DNA of 41,785 nucleotides from an uncultured Erysipelotrichaceae bacterium. Its GTDB lineage: Bacteria > Bacillota_I > Bacilli_A > RFN20 > CAG-826. The stretch is taken from assembly GCA_946183085.1 (NCBI GenBank), contig CAMGZU010000004.1:1-41785 (forward strand), given 5' to 3'. The position numbers and the translations under genes were made by a program. The notes under the pieces are model-generated. The model saw only the letters and a program-made list of their open reading frames with translations, was not told the DNA's origin and did no database searches. Below, one piece after another: positions 8,519 to 21,698 of this stretch. Numbering within the stretch: position 1 is the first letter of the stretch; the number at the start of each line of letters is the position of its first letter.

Positions 8519-9429
8519 TAGGCGAGTAAGAATTCTTTCAGGTCTTCCCAGACTTTCTCTTTGCCGTTTTCGTTGTGGATTTCGTGGCGCATGTTCTTGT
8601 AGAGGATGAGCGAGACGTCTTTGACGCCATGCTTCTTGTACATCTTCTCCAAGTCACGCGGGCCTTTGCCATTCGCACCGACCGGGTCTTCTTCGCCCGC
8701 CATGATGCGGATAGGGGTCTTTTTGTCAATTCGGGCGATGTTCTCTTTCTTATAGAGGGTCGCCAAACCGATGAAGAATTCGCGGAGGAAGCCGCCGGTG
8801 TTCACGTGGCCGCAATAAGGGTCAGCGATGTAAGCTCTGATGTTGTCTTCGTTATAGGAAAGCCAATCCAAGCCCTCAAATTCCGGATTGCGGTTTTTGA
8901 TGGCTTTGGTGAAGCCGCCGAGGGCGAGGTTGGAAAGGGTTTTGTTCGGTTTGTCCCAATTCTTTTTGGAGACGAGCATTTTGCCAAGCGCCTTGGCAAG
9001 GCCATAGATTTTGGTCGGGCCATTGGTGCCGAAGAGGACGACTTTGTCGGCAGTGCCCGGGTAGCGTTCCACATAGGACTGGGTCATGAAGGAGCCCATC
9101 GAATGGCCCATGATGATCGTGGGGAGGCCGGTCTCCTTCTTCACTTTCTCAAGCTGGAGATGCATCGCGTCGACGTTTTTGGCAAAGGCGCCTTCCGGCC
9201 ACCTTTCCTGCTCTTCGACGGAGGCGGCGTTTTCGCCTTGGCCAAAGGCATCGAGGATCCAAACGTTGATGCCGGCTTCGGTCAAATAGGTGGCCAAGCC
9301 ATCATAACGGGAAGCGTGTTCGTTCATGCCCGTCTGCATGACAAGGTTGCGGGTGGCTTTCTTCGCTTTCCAATGGCAGCCCTTCAAGGTTTCGCCTGTG
9401 GGCAAAGAAACTTCAAAGATTTCGTACAT
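8518..9429 (-). CDS. Alpha/beta hydrolase, lysophospholipase/monoacylglycerol-lipase-like
   Basis: Nucleophile elbow GHSMGS and early DAFGQGEN loop; AGEEDPVG acidic-residue motif. Confidence 0.85.
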   Translation of the reverse strand: MYEIFEVSLPTGETLKGCHWKAKKATRNLVMQTGMNEHASRYDGLATYLTEAGINVWILDAFGQGENAASVEEQERWPEGAFAKNVDAMHLQLEKVKKETGLPTIIMGHSMGSFMTQSYVERYPGTADKVVLFGTNGPTKIYGLAKALGKMLVSKKNWDKPNKTLSNLALGGFTKAIKNRNPEFEGLDWLSYNEDNIRAYIADPYCGHVNTGGFLREFFIGLATLYKKENIARIDKKTPIRIMAGEEDPVGANGKGPRDLEKMYKKHGVKDVSLILYKNMRHEIHNENGKEKVWEDLKEFLLA

Positions 9430-9479
9430 GATCTATCTCCTGGGTGTTCACCCATTAGTTTAGCACCTCCGTGCGCGGG

Positions 9480-9513
9480 GAAAAGAAAAACCAAGCAGGA
9501 TTTCCCCGCTTGG
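9480..9513 (-). terminator. Terminator downstream of galE
   Basis: Minus strand CCAAGC...GCTTGG followed by TTTTTCTTTT. Confidence 0.7.
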
Positions 9514-9521
9514 CATTCTTC

Positions 9522-10532
9522 TTATTTCGAGGCGCCGGTGGTTTGGAAACGATAAGCGTCGCGGCAGGCGTCTTCGACGTTGCGCTTGGCCTTCCAATGA
9601 AGTTCATGGAACGCCTTGTCGCAATTCGCGAAGTTGGCGGCGACGTCGCCAGGGCGGCGCGGATCCACCACAAAGGGGACCTTGACGCCGGTGGCCTTTT
9701 CAAAGGCGTTGATGAGCTCGAAGACGGACGTGCCTTTGCCTGTGCCGAGGTTATAGGCGACGACGCCCGGGTTCTCAACGATCTTGTTGAGGGCGGCGAC
9801 GTGGCCTTCGGCGAGGTCTAAGACGTGGATGTAATCGCGGATGCCCGTGCCATCGGGGGTCGGGTAGTCATCGCCAAAGACATGAAGGGTCTTAAGCTTG
9901 CCCGAGGCGACTTGGGAGATGTAAGGCATTATGTTGTTGGGGATGCCATTCGGATCTTCGCCAAGAAGGCCAGAGGGATGGGCGCCGATCGGGTTGAAGT
10001 AACGGAGCAAGATGACGTTGAGGGAAGGATCGGCTTTGTTGGCGTCTTCCAAGATCCTTTCGATCATGACTTTCGTCTCGCCATAGGGGTTGGTGGCGCC
10101 GCCGACGGGGTCGCTTTCGACAAGCGGCACGCGCTTTGGCACGCCATAGACGGTCGCGGAGGACGAGAAGATGATGTTATGGACGCCATATTCCTTCATC
10201 AAGCGGAGAAGGACGAGGGTCGAGAGGAGGTTGTTGGTGTAGTACTCAATCGGTTTGCGAGTGGATTCCCCGACCGCTTTTAAGCCGGCAAAGTGAATCA
10301 CGGCCTCGATGTTCTTCTCTTCCTCGAAGACTTTGCGGAAGCCTTCGTAATCGCAGCAATCCACTTTGTGGAAGTGCGGGCGTTTCCCGGAGATCTTCTC
10401 GATTTTGTCGAGGACGTCTTCCTTTGAGTTCGATAAGTTGTCGACTAAGATCGGCTCATGGCCATTCTCCATGAGGGCAAGCACGGTTTCCGAACCGATG
10501 AAGCCCATGCCGCCGGTGACTAAGACACGCAT
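9522..10532 (-). CDS. galE: UDP-glucose 4-epimerase
   Basis: MRVLVTGGMGFIGSETVLALMENGHEPILVDNLSNS..., YGETKVMIE, NPIGAHPSGLLGEDPNGIPNN. Confidence 0.95.
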   Translation of the reverse strand: MRVLVTGGMGFIGSETVLALMENGHEPILVDNLSNSKEDVLDKIEKISGKRPHFHKVDCCDYEGFRKVFEEEKNIEAVIHFAGLKAVGESTRKPIEYYTNNLLSTLVLLRLMKEYGVHNIIFSSSATVYGVPKRVPLVESDPVGGATNPYGETKVMIERILEDANKADPSLNVILLRYFNPIGAHPSGLLGEDPNGIPNNIMPYISQVASGKLKTLHVFGDDYPTPDGTGIRDYIHVLDLAEGHVAALNKIVENPGVVAYNLGTGKGTSVFELINAFEKATGVKVPFVVDPRRPGDVAANFANCDKAFHELHWKAKRNVEDACRDAYRFQTTGASK

Positions 10533-10533
10533 T

Positions 10534-11259
10534 CTATTTCTCCTTTTTCTTCTTTTTATTTGCCGCGGCTTTCTTGGAGGAGGCCAAACGCTTGGCTTCG
10601 TCCTTTTCGCTGCGGTAGTTCCTTTTTTCTTCCCGTTCCACGGGTTTGACGAGCGCCTTTTGGGGTTCGTCGTGCATTAATTTTCGCACTTCTTCGATCA
10701 AGCGGTCCGACAAAGTTTTCAAAACCTGGGCTTGGGTCGCCATGCGGAAGGCGATGAGGCCTAAGCCGGCCTCGAGATGCTCCCTGGCTTTTTCTTTGTT
10801 GGTCTTCTTCTCTTTCTCATAACGCCTTTCGATGTCGTCGACATGGCGTTTCATGAGGGTGGTGTGATTGCGGAGCGCGGTGCTTTCTTGGGTCTTGTAG
10901 AAGTCATAGAGGCGGCGTTTGTCGTCGGTGACGTATTTGTCCAATTCAAGAAGCAATGCCATATCGCCCATCGAGAGGGTCTGCTTCATCAAAGTGATAG
11001 CAAGGAGGTAGCCGATCTGCTCTTTGTCGTACTTCTTCTTGCTCGGCTCTTTGATGAGCTCGGCCTTCACGTAGTTGTTAACCATGAACGACGTGAGGAT
11101 CTTTTTGGGGTCGTCCGAGAAGACGGAGAGGGTCGTGTTGACGTAAGAAAGAACCTGCTCCATATAGAGGTCCACGTTGGGGAGCTCTTTGTAATTTGGA
11201 AGGGCGAAGGAGGAGACTTCCGCGATCCAAGATTGGAGGCTTTCAAGTTCTTTTGCCAT
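10534..11259 (-). CDS. DUF1836 family protein
   Basis: LPNVDLYMEQVLSYVN...ILTSFMVNNYVKAELI..PSKKKYDKEQIGYLLAITLMKQTLSMGDMALLL matches the remembered family pattern. Confidence 0.75.
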   Translation of the reverse strand: MAKELESLQSWIAEVSSFALPNYKELPNVDLYMEQVLSYVNTTLSVFSDDPKKILTSFMVNNYVKAELIKEPSKKKYDKEQIGYLLAITLMKQTLSMGDMALLLELDKYVTDDKRRLYDFYKTQESTALRNHTTLMKRHVDDIERRYEKEKKTNKEKAREHLEAGLGLIAFRMATQAQVLKTLSDRLIEEVRKLMHDEPQKALVKPVEREEKRNYRSEKDEAKRLASSKKAAANKKKKKEK

Positions 11260-11262
11260 CGC

Positions 11263-12690
11263 TTACCTCTTCTTGAGTTCCTCTTCCAAGACCTTGGCGA
11301 CCGCGGCAGGGTTGAGCTTGCCTTTGGAAGCCTTCATGACCTGGCCGACCAAGAAACCTTTCGCGCGGTCTTTGCCGTTTTTGAAGTCGGCGATCGACTG
11401 CGGGTTGGCGTCGAGGACGGCGGTGACGGCCTCAAGGACCGCGCCTTCATCGACGACCTGCTTCTGGATGTTGAGGGCTTTCTGAGCCTCTTCCGGAGTC
11501 ACGTTATTGGCCAAGCAATGGTTGAAGATATCCGCGCACTGCTTGTGGGTGAAGCCTTCTTCTTGGAGGTTGGCGATTTTGGCCAAATTCTCCGCAGAAA
11601 GCCCAAATTCATTGATGGAAATGCCGTTTTTGTTGAGATAACCATTCACCTCAACGATGACGAAGTTGGCGAGGCCTTTCGGGTTCTTGACAAGGCTGAG
11701 GCCCTTCTCGAAATAGGTGGCCATCGCCAAGTCGGAAAGGATGATCTCAGCATCGGTCTCCGACAAGCCTTTGGCGAGGTATTTCGCCTTCTTGGCGTCG
11801 TAGAGTTCCGGGCAGGTATCGATCGCGTTCTGGACGAATTCGTCGGAGAGGCGGATCGGGACGATGTTCGGCTCAGGGAAATATTTGTAGTCGACGGCGT
11901 CGGTCTTCACACGCATGAGGACCGTGCGTCCGGTCGCTTCGTCAAAACGCCTGGTCTCCTGCTGGACCTTTTGCCCAGAAAGGAGCAAGGAGTTCTGGCG
12001 GAGGATTTCATAATCCAAAGCCGCTTCGATGTTCTTCAAAGAATTGATGTTCTTAATCTCGACCTTGGTGCCGAAAGCCTTTTGGCCATAAGGACGGAGG
12101 GAAACGTTGACGTCGCAGCGGAGCGAGCCTTCTTCCATCTTGCCATCGCTCGTGAGCGAATAGACGACGATGTTGCGGATCGCTTCGACGTAGCGCATGG
12201 CCTCGGTGCCATTGCGGATGTCCGGACGGGAGACGATTTCCACGAGAGGAACGCCAGCGCGGTTATAGTCCAAGAGGGTGTAATCCAAAAGATGAAGCTG
12301 CTTGCAGGTATCTTCTTCCATGTGGATGCGCTCGATCTCGACGCGCTTGGTGCCGCCTTCGCGGGTTTTGATCTCGAGATAGCCATTGCTGCCGATCGGG
12401 CGGAACTGCTGGGTGATCTGGAAGCCTTTCGGAAGATCGCTGTAGAAATAGTTCTTACGGTCGAAACGGAGTTCGTGGTCGATCGTCATGTGCAAAGCGT
12501 TGGCGACGCGGATTGCGTTGATGACCGCTTGCTTGTTCACGACCGGCATCGTGCCGGGATAAGCCATATCCAAGAGGGCGACTTCGCTATTCGGCGTGCG
12601 CGAGAAAGAGTTCGGCGCAGCCGAGAACATCTTGGATTTCGTTTTCATCTCGACGTGGATTTCAAGACCGATGATCGCTTCAAAGTTCAT
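11263..12690 (-). CDS. gatB: Asp/Glu-tRNA amidotransferase subunit B
   Basis: EAIIGLEIHVEMKTKSKMFSAAPNSF, YFYSDLPKGFQITQQFRPIG; adjacent gatA and gatC. Confidence 0.97.
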   Translation of the reverse strand: MNFEAIIGLEIHVEMKTKSKMFSAAPNSFSRTPNSEVALLDMAYPGTMPVVNKQAVINAIRVANALHMTIDHELRFDRKNYFYSDLPKGFQITQQFRPIGSNGYLEIKTREGGTKRVEIERIHMEEDTCKQLHLLDYTLLDYNRAGVPLVEIVSRPDIRNGTEAMRYVEAIRNIVVYSLTSDGKMEEGSLRCDVNVSLRPYGQKAFGTKVEIKNINSLKNIEAALDYEILRQNSLLLSGQKVQQETRRFDEATGRTVLMRVKTDAVDYKYFPEPNIVPIRLSDEFVQNAIDTCPELYDAKKAKYLAKGLSETDAEIILSDLAMATYFEKGLSLVKNPKGLANFVIVEVNGYLNKNGISINEFGLSAENLAKIANLQEEGFTHKQCADIFNHCLANNVTPEEAQKALNIQKQVVDEGAVLEAVTAVLDANPQSIADFKNGKDRAKGFLVGQVMKASKGKLNPAAVAKVLEEELKKR

Positions 12691-14156
12691 AAGGTGCCCT
12701 CCTTCTTGTTGACGGCGCTTAGATTCTCAAGCCCCGTGATCTTCTCGATGGCGCGAGCGCCTTGAAAGAGTGATTTCTCTTCGAAGGCCCTGCCCATCAA
12801 ATTCACGCCAACGGGTAGCCCATTTTCCAAAAAGAGAGGGACCGTAATGGAGGGAAGTCCGGCGAAGTTGCCAAGGGCCAAATGGTTGTCGGCGATCAAA
12901 TATTCATTCGAAAGCTTGTCCGAGGTGGCACCAAATTCACGGGCAACGCTCGGGGCGGCGGGGACATAGATGTAATCGAAGTCCGCGAGGATCTCATTGG
13001 TGCGGGAGACGATCAGGCTGCGCGCCCTTTGCGCGCGGCGGAAGAGCTCGTCCTGGTTCTCCGCCATAAGGGAGAAGGAGCCGATGACAAAGCGGCGTTT
13101 GATGAGCTTGCTGAAACCTTTGGTTCTCGCATTCATCATGACTTCCTGATAGGACTTGCCGCCATAATAGGGGCCGAACTTGATGCCGTCCAAATTGGCG
13201 TCGTTGCTGGTCGCTTCGGCGCACGAGATCACGAAGTATGTGGCGTAAATGGATTCGAGGAGCCTTTCTCCAAAGGAAACGATCTCCACTTCCGCGCCTT
13301 CTTTCTTGAGGGCCTCTAAAGAAGCGTTGAACTTCGCTAAGACTTCTTTGTCCGAAGTCGAATCGATGATTTCTTTGATGACGGCGAACTTTTTGCCTTT
13401 GACGCCTTCTTCCAAAGAAGACTCATATGCTTCGACGGGGCGGAGCGAGGAAGTCGCGTCGCGTTCGTCGCGGCCAGCCAAAAGATTCAGGGCAAGGGCG
13501 CTGTCTTTGACGCTGCGGGTGAAATAGGCGACGTGGTCAAGAGACGGCGCAAAAGGGAAGAGACCATAACGGCTGATCCTGCCCCAAGTCGGCTTCATGC
13601 CAACAAGACCGTTCAACGAAGCGGGCTTGCGAACCGAGTCGCCGGTATCAGAACCAAGCGAGAAGGGAACGATGTTCGCGGCAACCGAGACGGCCGAGCC
13701 GCAGGAAGAACCGCCGCAAAGGCGGGTGTGCTTCGGATCCCAGGGGTTATAGGTGATGCCTTTATGACCGGTGGTTCCGGTGCCGCCCATCGCGAGTTCG
13801 TCCATGGTCGCTTTGGCGATCAAGACGGCTTTTTTCGCTTTGAGTCGCTCGATGACGGCGGCGTCAAATAGAGGCACGTAGCCTTTCAAAACGTTGGAAG
13901 AAGCCGTGGTCTCGATGCCTTTGGTCGAGAAATTGTCCTTCGCGACAAAAGGAATGCCCCAGAAGGGATTGTCCGCTTCCGGTTCGGTGAGGGTCGAAGC
14001 AAAAGCAAGCGCCTCATCTTCAAGGATGAGTTCAAAGGCGTTGTTGTTGTCAGCCTTCGCCCGGGCGAGCGCCTCTTGGGCGAGCTCAAGCGGGGTGACT
14101 TTCTTTGCGACGAGCGCTTCGTGGAGCTCGCTGATCGATAAATCCAAGTAACTCAT
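12687..14156 (-). CDS. gatA: Asp/Glu-tRNA amidotransferase subunit A
   Basis: Amidase signature GGSSCGSAVSVAANIVPFSLGSDTGDSVRKPAS; start taken as MSYLDL rather than the upstream in-frame Met. Confidence 0.97.
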   Translation of the reverse strand: MSYLDLSISELHEALVAKKVTPLELAQEALARAKADNNNAFELILEDEALAFASTLTEPEADNPFWGIPFVAKDNFSTKGIETTASSNVLKGYVPLFDAAVIERLKAKKAVLIAKATMDELAMGGTGTTGHKGITYNPWDPKHTRLCGGSSCGSAVSVAANIVPFSLGSDTGDSVRKPASLNGLVGMKPTWGRISRYGLFPFAPSLDHVAYFTRSVKDSALALNLLAGRDERDATSSLRPVEAYESSLEEGVKGKKFAVIKEIIDSTSDKEVLAKFNASLEALKKEGAEVEIVSFGERLLESIYATYFVISCAEATSNDANLDGIKFGPYYGGKSYQEVMMNARTKGFSKLIKRRFVIGSFSLMAENQDELFRRAQRARSLIVSRTNEILADFDYIYVPAAPSVAREFGATSDKLSNEYLIADNHLALGNFAGLPSITVPLFLENGLPVGVNLMGRAFEEKSLFQGARAIEKITGLENLSAVNKKEGTL

Positions 14157-14157
14157 C

Positions 14158-14454
14158 TTAGCCCACCACCTTCGGCAATTTGATTTGCCCATCTTGCACG
14201 TTGCCGGCGTTCTTTAACGCCTCATCGCGGTCCAAAGGCGTCTCGGCGACGTCTTCGCGCAGGAACGAATTCTCACAAGCGAAAGGGAAGGTCATGGGCT
14301 CTGCCTCATCCACCCCTTCGATCTTGCCGATCGTCTCCATTTGCTTCTTGAGCGTTTGGAACTCTTCGTAAAGAGTCTTTAATTCCTCGTCGGAAAGCTC
14401 GAACATCAGTCGATGCGCGGCATCCTGAAGAACTTCTAAGCTAATTTCTTTCAT
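14158..14454 (-). CDS. gatC: Asp/Glu-tRNA amidotransferase subunit C
   Basis: 98 aa, position upstream of gatA, VDEAEPMTFPF motif. Confidence 0.9.
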   Translation of the reverse strand: MKEISLEVLQDAAHRLMFELSDEELKTLYEEFQTLKKQMETIGKIEGVDEAEPMTFPFACENSFLREDVAETPLDRDEALKNAGNVQDGQIKLPKVVG

Positions 14455-14493
14455 ATCAGTTCACCATTCTAGTTTATCTAGAATCACTTTTCA

Positions 14494-18791
<4,298 letters not shown>

Positions 18792-18814
18792 TGCTTGCTA
18801 ATCTTACTACGTAT

Positions 18815-18855
18815 GCCCTTTCTTATAAATAAGAAAAGGGCACTTTTTCTTTGTG
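18815..18855 (+). terminator. Plus-strand terminator-like hairpin in the divergent pcrA / membrane-operon region
   Basis: GCCCTTTCTTAT..ATAAGAAAAGGGC (one bulged A) followed by ACTTTTTCTTTG on the plus strand only. Confidence 0.5.
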
Positions 18856-18927
18856 CATCGTCCAAGATTTTAAGCGACATCCGCTTGCTTACTTCATGGG
18901 ATTTTGCATTTGGACTAGAATAAGTAC

Positions 18928-19857
18928 ATGGCGCTCCTTTCCGAACGGAAAACGTTGACCCAAAACCTCACGTACATGGCTCTGATGGCGGCCGTGAACG
19001 TCGTTTTTTCTTTGTTGGCGGCTTTCTTCCCTTTCGGTGCCCTCTTCCTGATGATCTTCTTGCCGGCGGCAAGCGCGATCGTCACCTACTTCTGCAAACC
19101 CAAGTTCTATGTGATCTACATCGTCGGGGCGATCGCTTTGTCACTCCTCGTCACCCTCTGGGATTTCCAAAACACCCTTTTCTATACGATTCCCGCCATC
19201 ATCACCGGCTCGCTTTATGGTTTCTTGAAGCGCATCAAGCTCACGACCGGCGAGAACATCTTTTTGTGCGCCCTGCTCGGGGTCGCCTTCTCTTATCTTG
19301 CCATCTTGCTGATTCGGCTTTTCTATCAGGTCGACATGATCGCCTTCTTGCTTCAGCTTATTGGCGCGAAAGGTGATTTGGCCCTCCTCATCGTTCCCGC
19401 GGCGATCCTTGTTTATAACCTCATGCAAAAGAGCCTCGCAAACCTCTTCATCCAAGTGGTTTCCGAGACCTTCCGTATCGAGAACAAATACGCCGAAATC
19501 CATGAAAAACTATACCCCGGGTTCGCTCTTTTTCTCTTTTTGCTCGTTTTGATCTTTGGGTTTTTCTTCCCGGAAGGCGCTTATTTTTGCCTGGTCGGAG
19601 GACTCTATTGGACGACGTTTGCCATTGCTTTCCTCTACCCCAGAAAAACCAAGTGGCTCTATGCCCTGGATGGTGGTTTGGCCTTCGTGGGTTTGATCCT
19701 TTTCTATGTCTTTTATCTTCGTTTGGACGTCGCGACGAGGCTTCTCTTGCTCGCCCTGCCCTTCGCGGGTTTTGCATTATCCGCGGTTTTAACGAACCTT
19801 TGGTTGTTAAAAAAGGGCGCGACTTCTAAAATGAATCCGCAAGGAAACGACGAATGA
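18928..19857 (+). CDS. Polytopic membrane protein (DUF2232/YybS-like or ECF S-component-like)
   Basis: 309 aa, at least 8 hydrophobic segments; resemblance only at the level of topology. Confidence 0.7.
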   Translation: MALLSERKTLTQNLTYMALMAAVNVVFSLLAAFFPFGALFLMIFLPAASAIVTYFCKPKFYVIYIVGAIALSLLVTLWDFQNTLFYTIPAIITGSLYGFLKRIKLTTGENIFLCALLGVAFSYLAILLIRLFYQVDMIAFLLQLIGAKGDLALLIVPAAILVYNLMQKSLANLFIQVVSETFRIENKYAEIHEKLYPGFALFLFLLVLIFGFFFPEGAYFCLVGGLYWTTFAIAFLYPRKTKWLYALDGGLAFVGLILFYVFYLRLDVATRLLLLALPFAGFALSAVLTNLWLLKKGATSKMNPQGNDE

Positions 19858-20504
19858 AATTTCTGAAGAATTTCGGGCTTGGCCTCTTATACGCCCTCCT
19901 CTTCCCCGTCATCTTGGCGGCGGTCGCCGTTTTCGCCGTCTACGGCTTCTTGAGAGGCATCGTCTATTTCTTCATTTATCTCGTCCGCTTCTTCAAAGGC
20001 GAGAAGATCTTCGCCGCCTTCCCCGAGGACGAGAAAGCCAAAGAAATCATCGATCGGGCCCGCGGCCTCAAAAAGGAAGAGGCCCCCGCGCAGCAGCAAG
20101 CGCCCCAACAAAACATCTACGTGCAGCAGAATTACTATCCAAACCAAGGGCTCCCGCCGCAGGGGCAGCAACCCCAGCAGCCAGGCCTTCCAAACCCTGG
20201 TTATCCCCAACAAGGTTTGCCAAACCAAGGCTATCCTCAGCAAGGGATTCCTAGCCAAGGCTATCCCAACCAGCCTTCCTACGGTCAGCCGCTCCCGCCC
20301 TATGGCCAGCCACAGTATTATGGCGGCCAACCCTTTCAGCGCGATCAGCTGCCGCCCGGCTATGGCGAGCCAACTCCCGTTATTCCTCAACAGCCGGAGC
20401 AAGCCACTCCTCAGCCTGAAGCCATCACACTAAACCGCGAGGTTCCGCCCGTAGAACCCGCCATCGAGAACAAAGAAATGGAAGGAGACGAAGACGATGA
20501 TTGA
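19854..20504 (+). CDS. Membrane protein with long P/Q/G/Y-rich low-complexity C-terminal region
   Basis: N-terminal TM then degenerate GYPQQGLPNQGYPQQGIPSQGYPNQ repeats; 4-nt overlap with previous gene. Confidence 0.75.
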   Translation: MKFLKNFGLGLLYALLFPVILAAVAVFAVYGFLRGIVYFFIYLVRFFKGEKIFAAFPEDEKAKEIIDRARGLKKEEAPAQQQAPQQNIYVQQNYYPNQGLPPQGQQPQQPGLPNPGYPQQGLPNQGYPQQGIPSQGYPNQPSYGQPLPPYGQPQYYGGQPFQRDQLPPGYGEPTPVIPQQPEQATPQPEAITLNREVPPVEPAIENKEMEGDEDDD

Positions 20505-21198
20505 CGCATTGCTCTCTTTCTTCATCTCTGTAGAAATGAGCGACAACGATCGCCGGGCGCTTTTGATCTTGGTGATCATCCTCCTCGTCCTTTTGTTCAT
20601 CATCGGTTTGATCGGCATGGGGATCCGCTGGATCATCATGCGTCAGGCGGACAAAGCGGACGGTTTGATGTACGAAGTGACCGTCGCCCACGTCATCAAC
20701 AATCCGCGCGATTACCGCAAGATGGCGTCGAAAAAGAACTTCCGTCTCTTCTTCCAAAAGTCCCTGATTCCCCTCGGAGTCATCGCGCTCGGCGTTTTGA
20801 TCTGGGTCATCTATTCCGCCATCGTCGATGGCTGGAACCGCAACATCTTCGAAGAATTCCTCGATCTCTTCTTCTTATGGCATTACGAGGATCCCGACAA
20901 CTACGTGCAGATCTTCGGCATAACCTTCTTGGCGAAGTGGCCGGCGCCCTTTGAAGACCACCCCGCCTTCCACGTTGAGCATTTGGTCTCCTACATCGTC
21001 GTCCCGATCATCGTCGGCGGATCGCTCGCTTATCTCTACCAGGCGCAGGGTTATATGGTTCGCGCGCTCGTGTGCGTGAAGCGTTCCAACGAAGTCTTCA
21101 GAAAGTCCTTGAAGGGTTATAACGCCAACACGCTCGATCCGAATTCGGTTCCTTACGATCCAAGCCTGCACTCGGCAAACGATTCCAACAAGCTATAG
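20497..21198 (+). CDS. Hypothetical membrane protein (233 aa)
   Basis: Three or more TM helices; 8-nt overlap with previous gene. Confidence 0.75.
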   Translation: MIDALLSFFISVEMSDNDRRALLILVIILLVLLFIIGLIGMGIRWIIMRQADKADGLMYEVTVAHVINNPRDYRKMASKKNFRLFFQKSLIPLGVIALGVLIWVIYSAIVDGWNRNIFEEFLDLFFLWHYEDPDNYVQIFGITFLAKWPAPFEDHPAFHVEHLVSYIVVPIIVGGSLAYLYQAQGYMVRALVCVKRSNEVFRKSLKGYNANTLDPNSVPYDPSLHSANDSNKL

Positions 21199-21203
21199 AA
21201 GAA

Positions 21204-21227
21204 AACCTCGGCAGCGCCGAGGTTTTT
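21204..21227. terminator. Convergent terminator
   Basis: AACCTCGGC-AGC-GCCGAGGTT then TTT. Confidence 0.8.
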
Positions 21228-21696
21228 AATCTTCGAAGTAGTTTTTCGATATGTTCCAACCCAAGAAATAAAGGAGCGTTCCCAAATTGGCTATCACCAA
21301 GCCGATGATCGAGAGGACCGCATTATCCGGTCTGCGGAATATGGAGACAACCCCCGAGATTGTTTCGGCGAGGAAAACGATCAAAGAAACGAAGGCGAAG
21401 AGCCCAACGGCCTGCACCAACGCGGTCTTATGATTCGCATAAGAGAAGCCGGCGATGGCCGCGAGCATATCGAATAAGCCAATCGCGAAGAGGAAGATCA
21501 TCAAGAAGATGATTTCCGTCAAAGAGATGTTGAGGGTGTTGGCGTCCGGGGCTACCCAAAGAACAATCATCAGGGCCGATAACCCAAAAAAGCCAATGCC
21601 CGTAATGATCATGATCACCGAAGCGATCCGCATAAGGGAATAGCCAACACGAACTTTCTTCGGATAGAGGGATTCTTTTTCTTTTGCCTTTGCCAT
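21226..21696 (-). CDS. Small four-TM membrane protein
   Basis: Start placed at MAKAKEKESLYPKKVRVGYSL; four hydrophobic helices. Confidence 0.65.
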   Translation of the reverse strand: MAKAKEKESLYPKKVRVGYSLMRIASVIMIITGIGFFGLSALMIVLWVAPDANTLNISLTEIIFLMIFLFAIGLFDMLAAIAGFSYANHKTALVQAVGLFAFVSLIVFLAETISGVVSIFRRPDNAVLSIIGLVIANLGTLLYFLGWNISKNYFED

Positions 21697-21698
21697 AG

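Noticed and set aside
10777-12765. 662-aa plus-strand ORF antisense to gatB
   Set aside because: Shadow ORF produced by codon bias opposite gatB; no recognisable motif, low-plausibility composition, no SD logic. Same for 8575-9555 +, 16854-17732 +, 17895-18746 + and 27978-28919 +.
20150-20340. Repeats in the P/Q-rich gene as a CRISPR-like array
   Set aside because: Imperfect, in-frame peptide repeats of the 19854-20504 gene, no conserved DNA repeat/spacer structure.
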